Below, in pieces: positions 8,998-18,804 of a stretch of 64,000 nt of DNA. This DNA comes from SZUA-430 sp034440175. Lineage in GTDB: Bacteria; Pseudomonadota; Alphaproteobacteria; Micropepsales; Micropepsaceae. The stretch lies in the NCBI GenBank assembly GCA_034440175.1, contig JAWXBO010000185.1, positions 25,951-89,950 of the forward strand, given 5' to 3'. The translations under genes and the position numbers were made by a program. The notes beneath the pieces are model-generated. The model had not been told where the DNA came from, did not search any database, and saw only the letters and a list, made by a program, of their open reading frames with translations. Each line of letters starts with the position of its first letter. Within the stretch, counting starts at the first letter, position 1.

Positions 8998-11701
8998 GTG
9001 CAAGCGCCTTCAACTCATAAACCAATTGTAGCGCCTCCCGGGGGGAAAGTTCATCTACATTCAGCGCCTTAAGCTTGGCTTCCATGCGCGTGAACTGGGG
9101 CTGGGTTGCAGGCGCACAAGCCGCCGCAAACAGCGGCAAATCATCGACCAGTGTCTTGGCCCGGCGCCCGTTGTCGCCTTGTTCGAGTGCCTGCAAAACC
9201 TCGTGCGCGCGCTTCAAAACATCGGCTGGCAGGCCCGCTAACTTCGCCACTTGAATACCATAGGACCGGTCCGCAGCGCCGGCAGAAACTTCATGCAAAA
9301 AGATAATACCCCCCTGCCACTCCTTCACCCGCACAGTGACATTGGCAACGCTCTCGAGCCGTTCAGCCAAGCCAGTGAGTTCATGATAATGTGTGGCAAA
9401 CAATGCCCGGGACCGGTTGACTTGAGCCAGCCGCTCAACCGTTGCCCAGGCAATCGATAACCCATCAAAAGTTGCAGTCCCCCGCCCAATTTCATCAAGA
9501 ATAACCAATGACCGGTCTGTCGCCTGATTCAAAATCGCAGCCGTCTCGACCATTTCCACCATAAATGTCGAACGGCCCCGCGCCAGGTCGTCGGCGGCGC
9601 CCACACGGCTGAACAGCCGGTCGACCACGCCAATTCTCGCAGACTGTGCCGGAACGAACGACCCTGCTTGCGCCATAATCACGATCAGGGCGTTCTGCCG
9701 GAGGAAAGTGGATTTTCCGGCCATGTTGGGGCCGGTTACCAGCCATAACCGGCCCACACCTCCAGAAGAAAGGTCACAGTCATTGGCCACGAACCCTTGC
9801 GCTTGTCGCTTGAGCGCCGCTTCGACGACCGGATGCCGGCCTCGCAATATCGAAAACTCCAATTCCGTGGTGAGTTTTGGCCTCACGAAACTCTCTTCCA
9901 CGGCAAGCTCTGCCAGCGCCGAGAGCGCATCGATCTTGGCCGCGACCGCTGCAATGATACTGAGTTCCGCCGAATGAGCTCTAACGCTATCGACCATGAG
10001 ATCAAACAACGACACCTCAATGGCAAGTGCCTCCCCCGCAGCATCGGCGATCCGCGAAGCCAAATCCGACAATTCCTCATTTGTGTGCCGCTGGGCCTGG
10101 GCGGTCGTTTGACGATGAATAAAGCTCTGGCCTGTCGGACTGGACTTCAGTTTCTCGGCGTTCGCCGTGGTAATCTCGATGTGGTAGCCAAGGACGTTGT
10201 TGTGCCGCACCTTCAAGGAAGAAATTCCTGTCGCTGCCTTCAGCCGCGATTCAAGATCAACAACCACTTTGCGTGCGTCGTCGCGAAGGCGCTTGGCCTC
10301 GTCCAGGCGCTGATGCGCCCCGCTCGCGATATACCCGCCATCTCGCGCCAAAAGCGGAAGGTCCGGCCCCAAGGTCAACATCAGCTGCTGCGCCAACGGT
10401 GCTAACAAATTCTGCGCATCGGAAAGCCGGCGCAAATCACCGTCTACAGCGTGAGCTACGGGCTGGAGCTCATCTCCACCCCGCGTTACGGCATCCACAA
10501 GGCCAAACGCATGTGCCAGCCCTTCACGAATCGCACCCAGGTCGCGTGGGCCACCACGCCCAGCCGACAAGCGCGCCAGAGCCCGCGCAATGTCCGGCAT
10601 GCGCCGCAGTACACCACGCGTGGTGTCACGCGCATCGGATCTGCGGCTGAAGTGTTCAACACCATCCAACCGGGCGTTGATTGCGGTGACATCTGAGAGC
10701 GGCGCCTGAATCCAGTCTGCAAGCTCTCGACCGCCTGCAGACGTCAAGGTCCGGTCGATCGTCGCCAGCAGACTGCCTTGCGTGCCGCCCGAAAGCGTCT
10801 CGACAAGTTCCAGATTACGCCGTGTCGCAGCGTCTATGGCCATGACACTTGTTTGTGCATGTTGGCGTGGCGGACGTAGGGCGGGCAGCTGTCCTTTTTG
10901 TGTGAGCTCCAGATAGGCGAGCACGGCCCCAGCCGCTGCAATCTCGGCACGCGAAAATGAACCGAATGCATCCAGGCCCACAACCTTGAAATGCGACTTG
11001 AGCAGCCGCTCACCGGCTTCGGAATCAAATTTGATGTTTGGAGCAATCGTTGCACGCGGCCCCAGCTCACGAACGATATCGGCAATGGATTCATGCCTTG
11101 CAGCGCCTTGCGGCACCAGCAATTCAGCAGGCTCGACCCGGGCAATCAATGCCTGAAGCGCAGGTCCTTCGACGCTGATGACGTGGAATACACCGTCCGA
11201 AATATCAACCCACGCCACACCAAAGACCCCGCCCACCTGGGCAAGAGCCGCCAGATAGTTGTGCCGTCGCGCAACCAGTAACTGATCCTCGGTCAATGTT
11301 CCTGGAGTAACAACGCGCACAACCTCCCGCGCGACAACTGACTTTGATCCCCGCTTCCTCGCCTCAGCGGGGTCTTCTGTCTGCTCGCAAATGGCAACTT
11401 TGAAACCCTTGCGAATGAGCGTCAGAAGATAGCCCTCTGCGGAATGCACGGGTACGCCGCACATCGCAATGTCGGCGTCCAGATGCTTTCCACGTTTGGT
11501 GAGCGCAATGTCTAACGCAGCCGACGCCTGCACAGCATCGTCGAAAAACAGCTCATAGAAGTCCCCCATGCGATAGAACAGCAGATAATCCGCATGCGCC
11601 TGTTTGATTGCCAAATACTGCACCATCATCGGCGTAGCGCTTTGGTTCGCGCTCGCTGGTACCAACCCTTGGCTCAAAGCCGGTTTCTCCTGGGTGCCCA
11701 C
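8969..11701 (-). CDS. mutS: DNA mismatch repair ATPase MutS
   Basis: Full-length MutS (910 aa). The N-terminal mismatch-recognition domain carries FYRMGDFYELF, with the conserved F-x-E mismatch wedge. The C-terminal ABC-type ATPase has the Walker A motif GPNMAGKSTFLRQ, the Walker B/signature region LVILDEIGRGTATFDG and the dimer region FATHYHELTGL. MutS detects mismatches and recruits MutL. The start GTG at 11701 is the first in frame, and the region from MMVQYLAIKQAH onward is what aligns to most homologues. It is the first gene of the long minus-strand run and is divergent from maeB. Confidence 0.97.
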   Translation of the reverse strand: MGTQEKPALSQGLVPASANQSATPMMVQYLAIKQAHADYLLFYRMGDFYELFFDDAVQASAALDIALTKRGKHLDADIAMCGVPVHSAEGYLLTLIRKGFKVAICEQTEDPAEARKRGSKSVVAREVVRVVTPGTLTEDQLLVARRHNYLAALAQVGGVFGVAWVDISDGVFHVISVEGPALQALIARVEPAELLVPQGAARHESIADIVRELGPRATIAPNIKFDSEAGERLLKSHFKVVGLDAFGSFSRAEIAAAGAVLAYLELTQKGQLPALRPPRQHAQTSVMAIDAATRRNLELVETLSGGTQGSLLATIDRTLTSAGGRELADWIQAPLSDVTAINARLDGVEHFSRRSDARDTTRGVLRRMPDIARALARLSAGRGGPRDLGAIREGLAHAFGLVDAVTRGGDELQPVAHAVDGDLRRLSDAQNLLAPLAQQLMLTLGPDLPLLARDGGYIASGAHQRLDEAKRLRDDARKVVVDLESRLKAATGISSLKVRHNNVLGYHIEITTANAEKLKSSPTGQSFIHRQTTAQAQRHTNEELSDLASRIADAAGEALAIEVSLFDLMVDSVRAHSAELSIIAAVAAKIDALSALAELAVEESFVRPKLTTELEFSILRGRHPVVEAALKRQAQGFVANDCDLSSGGVGRLWLVTGPNMAGKSTFLRQNALIVIMAQAGSFVPAQSARIGVVDRLFSRVGAADDLARGRSTFMVEMVETAAILNQATDRSLVILDEIGRGTATFDGLSIAWATVERLAQVNRSRALFATHYHELTGLAERLESVANVTVRVKEWQGGIIFLHEVSAGAADRSYGIQVAKLAGLPADVLKRAHEVLQALEQGDNGRRAKTLVDDLPLFAAACAPATQPQFTRMEAKLKALNVDELSPREALQLVYELKALAHDKSKDISG

Positions 11702-11816
11702 GGCTCAAAACCCGCCCTTGTGCCCGAGGGGCGGCCGACTGTATTCAGGCAGTTGAGGAAACGGCCCGGCGCCGGGGCACCCTGTCCCGATACGGCTTGC
11801 GGACCGCTGTGAACCC

Positions 11817-14078
11817 ATGTCGAAAAAACGCCCATTTACAGATCAAGAAGCGCTTCTCTTTCACGCTCACCCCAAGCCTGGCAAGATCGAAATCCGGGCG
11901 ACGAAGCCCATGGCGACCCAGCGCGATCTAAGCCTCGCCTATTCCCCGGGTGTCGCAGTACCCGTTCGCGCCATCGCCGAAGATCCGTCCACAGTTTATG
12001 AATATACAGCCAAGGGCAATCTCGTCGCCGTAATATCCAATGGCACGGCAATTCTTGGATTGGGGGACCTTGGGGCATTGGCATCCAAGCCCGTCATGGA
12101 AGGCAAGGCCGTTCTCTTCAAGCGATTTGCGGATGTCGATTCCATCGACCTCGAAGTCGATACGAACGACATTGACGAATTCGTAAACTGCGTCCGGTTT
12201 TTGGGGCCAACCTTTGGCGGCATAAATCTTGAAGACATCAAAGCGCCGGACTGCTTCATCATAGAGCAGCGCTTGCGTGAATTGATGTCGATACCCGTTT
12301 TTCATGACGACCAGCACGGCACGGCAATCATCACAGCAGCTGGTATGATAAACGCCCTGCATCTGACAGGGCGCGACATCAAGACCACAAAAATGGTGGT
12401 CAATGGCGCCGGCGCTGCCGGCATCGCCTGTCTTGAGCTCATCAAAGCCATGGGCATGCAAAACGAAAACGTCATTCTCTGCGACACCAAAGGCGTGATC
12501 TACAAGGGTCGCACCGAAGGCATGAACCAATGGAAATCAGCCCACGCGGTCGCAACCAAGTCCAGAACACTGACACAAGCTCTGGTCGGCGCCGACGTGT
12601 TCCTGGGGCTGTCAGTCAAAGGCGCTGTCACCCCCAACATGATCAAGTCGATGGCTCCAAACCCCATCATATTCGCCTGCGCCAACCCCGACCCTGAAAT
12701 AACTCCGGAAGAAGTAGCAACGGTTCGCACTGACGCCATTGTAGCAACGGGCCGCTCCGACTATCCAAACCAGGTCAACAACGTCTTGGGGTTTCCCTAT
12801 ATTTTCCGGGGCGCCCTCGACGTGCGCGCCCGTACAATCAATGACCAAATGAAAATCGCGGCGGCTCTTGCCCTGGCAGAGCTGGCACGCGAAGACGTGC
12901 CGGACGAAGTCGCCGCAGCCTATCACACGACCCGGCCAAAATTCGGTCCCGACTATATAATTCCGGTTCCATTCGATCCGCGATTGATTTCAAGAGTTCC
13001 AGTTGCGGTTGCGAAAGCTGCTATGGCATCGGGCGTCGCGCAAAAGCCGATCGCCGATTTGGACCGTTACGCCAACGAACTTGCATCGCGTCTCGACCCC
13101 GTTGCTTCCATCGTGCAACGTGTCGTCGCACGGGTGAGGATGGAGCCAAAACGTATCGTTTTTGCCGAAGGCGAGGAAGAAGCCGTCATTCGCGCGGCGC
13201 TGTCGTATCAAAACTCAGGCCTCGGAAAAGCGATCTTGGTCGGCAACCCCGAACGCATACGCGAAACGGCACGCCGCTCAGGGATAGAAGATGTCATCGA
13301 CCTCGAAATACTTTTCGGCCGCGAGAGCCCGCGCACACAACAATATGCAGAAGCGCTCTATAATCGAAAGCAGCGCCAAGGCCAGCTCTACCGCGACTGC
13401 CTGCGCCAGGTCACCTATGACCGCAACGTCTTCGCGGCCTCTGTGGTCGCCGCCGGGCATGCCGATGCAATGGTCACAGGAGTAACGCGCCACTATTCCG
13501 TCGCCCTTGCCGATGTTCGCAACGTGATCGATGTCAAGCCTGGTGAGCGCGTCATCGGTGTCTCCATCATACTTGACCGCGGCCGCACCGTTTTCGTCGC
13601 CGATACCAACGTGCACGAAATGCCGTCATCCGAAGAACTTGCAGATATTACGGTTCAAACCGCAGCCGTTGCCCGGCGGTTTGGCTATGAACCCCGTGTG
13701 GCCTTGCTGGCCTATTCCACATTCGGCCAACCCTGGGGCGAGCGCTCGCAACGTGTGCGCGAAGCCGTAGACATTCTGGACAGGCGCCGTGTAGATTTCG
13801 AGTATGACGGTGAAATGAACGCCGATATTGCCCTCGACCTCGAACGCATGGCGCGCTATCCGTTTTGCCGCCTGCGGGGGCCCGCAAACGTTCTGATCAT
13901 GCCGGCCATCCATTCAGCTTCGATCGCAACCACCATGACCGAGGTGATCGGCGGCGCCACCGTCATCGGCCCTCTCTTGGTCGGGTTGTCAAAGTCGGTA
14001 CAAATCGCGCCCCTGGGTGCCAAAATGAGTGACATTGTCAACATGGCGGCACTCGCTGCCTACAACATCTCGAGTTAA
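11817..14078 (+). CDS. maeB: NADP-dependent malic enzyme fused to phosphotransacetylase-like domain
   Basis: A 753-residue MaeB-type enzyme converting malate to pyruvate and CO2 with NADP. The malic N-terminal domain includes YSPGVAVPVRAI and the metal site near VFHDDQHGTAI. The NAD-binding domain has NGAGAAGIACLELI. From about residue 430 there is a phosphate acetyl/butyryl-transferase-like domain, which in this family is regulatory (acetyl-CoA sensitive) and not known to be catalytic. gloB follows after two bases, so the two are co-transcribed. Divergent from mutS across 115 bp that should hold both promoters. Confidence 0.95.
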   Translation: MSKKRPFTDQEALLFHAHPKPGKIEIRATKPMATQRDLSLAYSPGVAVPVRAIAEDPSTVYEYTAKGNLVAVISNGTAILGLGDLGALASKPVMEGKAVLFKRFADVDSIDLEVDTNDIDEFVNCVRFLGPTFGGINLEDIKAPDCFIIEQRLRELMSIPVFHDDQHGTAIITAAGMINALHLTGRDIKTTKMVVNGAGAAGIACLELIKAMGMQNENVILCDTKGVIYKGRTEGMNQWKSAHAVATKSRTLTQALVGADVFLGLSVKGAVTPNMIKSMAPNPIIFACANPDPEITPEEVATVRTDAIVATGRSDYPNQVNNVLGFPYIFRGALDVRARTINDQMKIAAALALAELAREDVPDEVAAAYHTTRPKFGPDYIIPVPFDPRLISRVPVAVAKAAMASGVAQKPIADLDRYANELASRLDPVASIVQRVVARVRMEPKRIVFAEGEEEAVIRAALSYQNSGLGKAILVGNPERIRETARRSGIEDVIDLEILFGRESPRTQQYAEALYNRKQRQGQLYRDCLRQVTYDRNVFAASVVAAGHADAMVTGVTRHYSVALADVRNVIDVKPGERVIGVSIILDRGRTVFVADTNVHEMPSSEELADITVQTAAVARRFGYEPRVALLAYSTFGQPWGERSQRVREAVDILDRRRVDFEYDGEMNADIALDLERMARYPFCRLRGPANVLIMPAIHSASIATTMTEVIGGATVIGPLLVGLSKSVQIAPLGAKMSDIVNMAALAAYNISS

Positions 14079-14080
14079 CG

Positions 14081-14845
14081 ATGCTGAACATTCATATCGT
14101 GCCGTGCCTCAGCGACAACTATGCCTATTTGATCCATGAACCAGCCACACGAACAGTCGCTGTCGCTGATCCATCGGAAGCCGCTCCGATTCTTGCAGCA
14201 CTGGCCCATCACAATCTCAAGCTAACTCACATTTTGAACACCCATCACCACTTCGACCACACCGGCGGCAACCTTGAACTCAAGGAAAAGACGGGAGCCC
14301 GCATCATAGGACCAAAAGCCGACGCTGACCGCATTCCTGGAATAGATACCGGCGTTGGCGAAGGTGAACTGCTGGCAATAGGCGTCAAGATTGTGCGCGT
14401 CCTGAACATTCCCGCTCACACGCGCGCTCACATCGCGTTTTGGTTTGAAGCCGACAAAGCGGTATTTACCGGTGACACCATGTTCGCCATGGGCTGCGGC
14501 CGCCTTTTTGAAGGAACTCCCGCGCAGATGTGGGAAAGCCTTTCAAAATTGGCAAAATTGCCGGCCGACACCCGCGTATTTTGCGGCCACGAATACACCC
14601 AGTCCAACGGACGGTTTGCCCTGACCCTTGAACCAAACAATGAAGCACTGAAAACGCGAATGATCGAAGTTGATAGCCTGCGAAAGCAAGGTCTCCCAAC
14701 AATCCCGTCGACGATCGGCATTGAACGCGAAACGAATCCGTTCTTGCGCCCGTCCAGCAAAGAACTGCGCAAATCACTCGGCATGGACAACGCAGACGAT
14801 GTCACTGTGTTCGCAGAAATCCGCCGCCGGAAAGACGAATTCTGA
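14081..14845 (+). CDS. gloB: hydroxyacylglutathione hydrolase (glyoxalase II)
   Basis: A metallo-beta-lactamase-fold thioesterase that hydrolyses S-lactoylglutathione to lactate and glutathione. NTHHHFDHTGG is the THxHxDH dinuclear metal motif, and VFCGHEYTQSNGRFAL is the glyoxalase-II-specific C-terminal block that contacts glutathione. The length of 254 residues is standard. It starts two bases after the maeB stop codon. Confidence 0.95.
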   Translation: MLNIHIVPCLSDNYAYLIHEPATRTVAVADPSEAAPILAALAHHNLKLTHILNTHHHFDHTGGNLELKEKTGARIIGPKADADRIPGIDTGVGEGELLAIGVKIVRVLNIPAHTRAHIAFWFEADKAVFTGDTMFAMGCGRLFEGTPAQMWESLSKLAKLPADTRVFCGHEYTQSNGRFALTLEPNNEALKTRMIEVDSLRKQGLPTIPSTIGIERETNPFLRPSSKELRKSLGMDNADDVTVFAEIRRRKDEF

Positions 14846-14878
14846 GCGCGTGGTCGGGTGGAGCCCTCCCGGACCGCT

Positions 14879-15628
14879 CTATCGTCCAAACTGCGCAAGC
14901 TGCCGGAAAATTACATATGAAGAGGGCCTGCCCCTAATGCCTTGCCCGGTGCCAAATGTAACGATGAACACGTCGCCCTGCCGATAGGCCCCCGGCCCTG
15001 AGCTAAGCATAAAGCGTGTCCGCCGCAGACTTCGGCCTGCAGCACGGCGGCCAGGTCCCAGCCTGATCCAGTTGATCAGCGCGCTGCCGGTATTTCGAAT
15101 GGAATCATACAACAGCACCCGCACTGCGGGGTCTCTCGCCGCTTGATCCCAATTTGATTCGAAGACAATTTCTTGTCCTGTTTCTGCACGTACAACCGAC
15201 ATAATACTTCCGGCCACAGCTTGCACTGCACCTATCGCAGGAATGGCCTGGACCAGCGGGTAGGCTGTCCGTCGATCGGGCCCTACCGGCGTGCCGCCTG
15301 GTATCTCTGAAGTGAAAAGCGTGACCCCTCCCAATCCCGAGATGCGAAGAACGACCATCTCATCGTCGCGCTTGAGAAAACGGTCTCCGCCTCCAACTTG
15401 CGCCCAGTGCAGAACGAGTATCTCCTCATGGCCATCAAACTTGAGTTTGGGAGCCTCGCCCGACAGGTCCAGAACAAAGGCCACGCGCGCATATTCGGAA
15501 CTGTAATGCGCGACCACGGGTAACTCGCGATCAAACGCGTTCGCAACCATCGCACCTGCGCTCGCCAGCACGGCACAAAAAATGATCAACGAGCGCCCAA
15601 ACAATCGCAAAATTCGCACTCCAAACAC
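14879..15628 (-). CDS. DUF4908-like exported protein of unknown function
   Basis: A 249-residue protein with an N-terminal signal-like hydrophobic stretch (SLIIFCAVLASAGAMVANAF). The body (YSSEYARVAFVLDLSGE, LHWAQVGGGDRFLKRD, VRVLLYDSIRNTGSALINW) and the C-terminus GQGIRGRPSSYVIFRQLA resemble the DUF4908 proteins of Caulobacterales and relatives. That family match is from memory and should be confirmed. No catalytic motif is evident. The start is GTG at 15628. It is convergent with gloB, with 33 bp between the stop codons. Confidence 0.6.
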   Translation of the reverse strand: MFGVRILRLFGRSLIIFCAVLASAGAMVANAFDRELPVVAHYSSEYARVAFVLDLSGEAPKLKFDGHEEILVLHWAQVGGGDRFLKRDDEMVVLRISGLGGVTLFTSEIPGGTPVGPDRRTAYPLVQAIPAIGAVQAVAGSIMSVVRAETGQEIVFESNWDQAARDPAVRVLLYDSIRNTGSALINWIRLGPGRRAAGRSLRRTRFMLSSGPGAYRQGDVFIVTFGTGQGIRGRPSSYVIFRQLAQFGR

Positions 15629-15869
15629 ATCACGGAGCAGGCCGCGGACTTTTTCGTGCCCCCTGCAAAATCTTCACGCATGTATCCAAGGCGACCTCTA
15701 TCACCCGCGAAGATGGCAACAATGTGGTTGGCGTGGCCCTATGTGCGCATAGAGTTAATCACGGAGATGGCCAACAGATCGTTCATGTTGAATAGCGGGT
15801 TATTGTGCCGAGGCTGAGACATTCTTGCCACGCAACCGCAGCAAGCCCCAAAGTGATCAGGTGATTAGC

Positions 15870-15898
15870 AAAACGGCGGGCCAACTATCTGCCCACCG
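15870..15898 (-). terminator. rho-independent terminator after phaB
   Basis: On the minus strand an 8-bp stem (CGGTGGGC pairing with GCCCGCCG, one G-U pair) closes a 9-nt loop and is followed by TTTT. It begins 26 bases past the phaB stop codon. The rest of 15629-15924 shows no gene and should carry the promoter of the DUF4908-like gene. Confidence 0.65.
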
Positions 15899-15924
15899 CT
15901 TCGACCTATATGAAGACTGTAGCC

Positions 15925-16647
15925 TCAATACATATGCTGGCCGCCGTTGATCGACATCGTGGAGCCCGTAACGAAACCGCCTTCGTCGGCGACAAGAAAC
16001 AGGACCCCGCGAGCGATTTCCTCGGCCTTGCCCAAACGTCCGACAGGAATTTTCGCGACGATTTTCTCGAGCACATTGGCGGGAACCGCCGCAACCATAT
16101 CCGTATCCATGTAGCCAGGGGCGATGGCATTGACGGTGATCCCCTTCGACGCGCCTTCTTGCGCCAGAGCCTTGGTGAAACCGTGGATGCCGGACTTGGC
16201 TGCCGCGTAGTTCACCTGTCCGTATTGTCCCGCTTGTCCGTTGATGGATCCAATATTGACGATGCGGCCAAACCCCCGCTCAAGCATGCCATCCCAAACA
16301 GCCTTGCACATGTTGAAACACCCGCCAAGATTGGTATCCAACACCTCGTCCCATTGGGCCCGCGACTGCTTTTTAAGCGTCGAATCGCGGGTAATACCTG
16401 CGTTGTTGACCAGCACATCAACCGGTCCAAGCCTTGCCACAACTTCGCCGATACCTTTCATGCACTGGTCATAATTCGCCACGTCCCACTTGAACGTCAG
16501 GATGCCTTGCTTATCGGCGAAAGCCTTCGCACGCTCGTCATTGCCTGCATAAATCGCGGCGACATTGTAACCGGCCCGTTTGAGCGACACAGAAATCGCA
16601 TCTCCGATTCCGCGCGTACCACCTGTAACCACAGCAACTCGCGACAT
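15925..16647 (-). CDS. phaB: acetoacetyl-CoA reductase (PhaB)
   Basis: A short-chain dehydrogenase of 240 residues reducing acetoacetyl-CoA to (R)-3-hydroxybutyryl-CoA with NADPH. VVTGGTRGIGDAIS is the TGxxxGIG cofactor motif, NNAGITRDS follows, and VNYAAAKSGIHGF carries the catalytic Tyr and Lys. ATG at 16647 is chosen over the longer frame because AGGAGG lies just upstream and the protein then begins MSRVAVVTGG. It lies 28 bp after phaA, as in the classic phaAB operon. No PHA synthase (phaC) is in the window. Confidence 0.94.
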   Translation of the reverse strand: MSRVAVVTGGTRGIGDAISVSLKRAGYNVAAIYAGNDERAKAFADKQGILTFKWDVANYDQCMKGIGEVVARLGPVDVLVNNAGITRDSTLKKQSRAQWDEVLDTNLGGCFNMCKAVWDGMLERGFGRIVNIGSINGQAGQYGQVNYAAAKSGIHGFTKALAQEGASKGITVNAIAPGYMDTDMVAAVPANVLEKIVAKIPVGRLGKAEEIARGVLFLVADEGGFVTGSTMSINGGQHMY

Positions 16648-16675
16648 TTGATCCTCCTGGAATGATGTTTCTGAC

Positions 16676-17851
16676 TCAGCGCTCGACACACAAGGCAATG
16701 CCCATTCCGCCGCCAATACACAATGTGGCGAGGCCCTTCTTCGCGTTCCGTTTTTGCATCTCGTAGAGCAACGTCACGAGTACTCGCCCGCCAGAAGCGC
16801 CGATAGGATGGCCGATAGCAATTGCGCCACCATTGACATTCACTTTGGTGGGGTCCCAACCCATGTCCTTGTTGACCGCACAGGCTTGCGCCGCGAATGC
16901 CTCGTTGGCTTCAATCAGGTCCAGATCGTTTACGGTCCAGCCGGCTTTCTTCAGCGCTGCCCGTGAAGAAGGAACTGGACCCGTTCCCATGATCTTCGGA
17001 TCAACGCCCGCCTGCGCCCATGACTTGATAAAAGCCAGGGGCTTAAGCCCGCGCTTGTCAGCCTCCTTGGCGCTCATCAAAACAATTGCAGCCGCACCAT
17101 CATTGATCCCGCTGGCATTTGCGGCCGTCACAGTTCCGCCTTCCTTGAGAAAAGCGGCACGCAAGTCCTTGAGGCTGTCGTAAGTCACACCGTCGCGAAT
17201 GTACTCGTCCGTATCGACAATTTTCTCGCCCTTTCTCTCTTTGATGGTCACGGCAGCAATCTCGTCTTTGAAGCGTCCCGACTTTCGGGCAGCTTCGGCC
17301 TTATTCTGGGATGCGACCGCGAAATGATCTTGTTGTTCGCGCGTGATCTGCCATTCCCGCGCAACATTCTCCGCCGTGTTTCCCATGTGGTAGCCGTTGA
17401 AAGCGTCCCACAGCCCGTCCTTGATCATGGTGTCTATGAATTCCAGGTTGCCCATCTTTTGCCCCGCCCGCAGATAGGCCGCATGAGGCGCCATGGACAT
17501 GGACTCCTGACCACCGGCAACGACGATCGAAGAATCTCCATTTGTGATCGCCTGAAAACCCAACGCTGCGGCGCGCAAGCCTGACCCGCAAAGCTGATTG
17601 ACGCCCCAAGCCGGCACTTCAACGGGAATGCCCGCATTGATCGACGCTTGCCGCGCCGGATTCTGTCCCTGCGCGGCACTCAAAATTTGTCCAAGGATAA
17701 CTTCACTGACATCCTTGGGATCCACATTTGCGCGCTTAAGCACCTCTTTGATGACAGTCTTGCCTAAATCGTGAGCGGGTACGGCCCCAAAAGCGCCGTT
17801 AAAACTCCCAACCGCAGTGCGCGCAGCTGCAACAATTGCGACATCCGTCAT
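16676..17851 (-). CDS. phaA: acetyl-CoA C-acetyltransferase (beta-ketothiolase PhaA)
   Basis: A biosynthetic thiolase (391 aa) condensing two acetyl-CoA to acetoacetyl-CoA. The nucleophile lies in VNQLCGSGLRAAALG near residue 88. NVNGGAIAIGHPIGASG supplies the catalytic His and CIGGGMGIAL the second Cys. The ATG is preceded by AGGAG. It is divergent from phaR across about 245 bp that should include the promoter PhaR and other factors act on. Confidence 0.95.
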   Translation of the reverse strand: MTDVAIVAAARTAVGSFNGAFGAVPAHDLGKTVIKEVLKRANVDPKDVSEVILGQILSAAQGQNPARQASINAGIPVEVPAWGVNQLCGSGLRAAALGFQAITNGDSSIVVAGGQESMSMAPHAAYLRAGQKMGNLEFIDTMIKDGLWDAFNGYHMGNTAENVAREWQITREQQDHFAVASQNKAEAARKSGRFKDEIAAVTIKERKGEKIVDTDEYIRDGVTYDSLKDLRAAFLKEGGTVTAANASGINDGAAAIVLMSAKEADKRGLKPLAFIKSWAQAGVDPKIMGTGPVPSSRAALKKAGWTVNDLDLIEANEAFAAQACAVNKDMGWDPTKVNVNGGAIAIGHPIGASGGRVLVTLLYEMQKRNAKKGLATLCIGGGMGIALCVER

Positions 17852-18096
17852 GCGTTTTCTCCTGAAAAAATGGGCCAGCTTTCATCTAAGTTAATACGGA
17901 CAATGACACGTTGAGCCCTCAGGGGCCAAGCGCTTCTGCCGTTTTAATCACAAATTTGACGTGCAAGCTGCGGAATCAGCCAAGGCTTAACGCATCTGCG
18001 GTAGGAAACGCGGATGATTTCGACTATCATGCAGCGCAGCAATGCCGCTTTTGCTGTGAGCCGAGGCCGTCACTGGGACACAAGGGTACTAAGGAC

Positions 18097-18714
18097 ATGA
18101 CGACGCCGACCGCCGAATCGATCACGATCAAGAAATATGCAAACCGTCGCCTCTACAATACCGCGACCTCAAGTTATGTCACGCTTGATCATCTCGCTGA
18201 AATGGTCAAACGCGGACAGGAATTCAATGTCCATGATGCCAAGACCGGCGATGACATTACGCGCTCCGTTTTGACCCAGATCATTTTCGAAGAAGAAGGC
18301 AAAGGCGGCCAGCAATTGCTGCCGATCCAGTTTCTGCGCCAGCTCATTCGCTTTTACGGCGACAGCATGCAAGCCCTGGTTCCAGGCTATCTGAACCTGA
18401 GCATGGATTCATTTTCAAAAAATCACGAGCGCATTCGCGAGCAGCTTTCCCCCACGTTCGGCGGAAAAAATATGCTGAAAGACTTTGAAGGCATTGCCCG
18501 TCAGAATATGGCTATGTTTGAACGTACCATCAGGATGTTCAGCCCGTTCAACGCCCTCATGAACGCCCGCAATACTGACCGGGATGAGCAGGCCCCGGCA
18601 CCTAACGGTACGGAACCGGCTGCAGGCTTCACGCAAGACGAGGAAATTGATGGGCTAAAGGCTCAAATCGACGCCATGCGCCGTCAACTCGATGAATTGG
18701 CAAGCCGCAAATAG
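18097..18714 (+). CDS. phaR: polyhydroxyalkanoate synthesis repressor PhaR
   Basis: A 205-residue PhaR. The PHB/PHA accumulation regulator DNA-binding domain lies at residues 8-65 (ITIKKYANRRLYNTATSSYV, FNVHDAKTGDDITRSVL). The accumulation-regulatory domain follows, with FLRQLIRFYGDSMQALVPGY. A charged C-terminal helix (LKAQIDAMRRQLDELASRK) probably forms a coiled coil. PhaR binds PHB granules and represses phasin and other genes when polymer is absent. The frame is open upstream to 17911, but ATG at 18097 with AAGGA upstream gives the canonical N-terminus. Confidence 0.93.
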   Translation: MTTPTAESITIKKYANRRLYNTATSSYVTLDHLAEMVKRGQEFNVHDAKTGDDITRSVLTQIIFEEEGKGGQQLLPIQFLRQLIRFYGDSMQALVPGYLNLSMDSFSKNHERIREQLSPTFGGKNMLKDFEGIARQNMAMFERTIRMFSPFNALMNARNTDRDEQAPAPNGTEPAAGFTQDEEIDGLKAQIDAMRRQLDELASRK

Positions 18715-18804
18715 AAACTAGGGTCAATTGTCACTCTTGCGCACTAGACGCCGCTAGTCACAAGTCTTTAGCCTGTCAACGAACTCGTATCCGCCGGAAG
18801 GTCA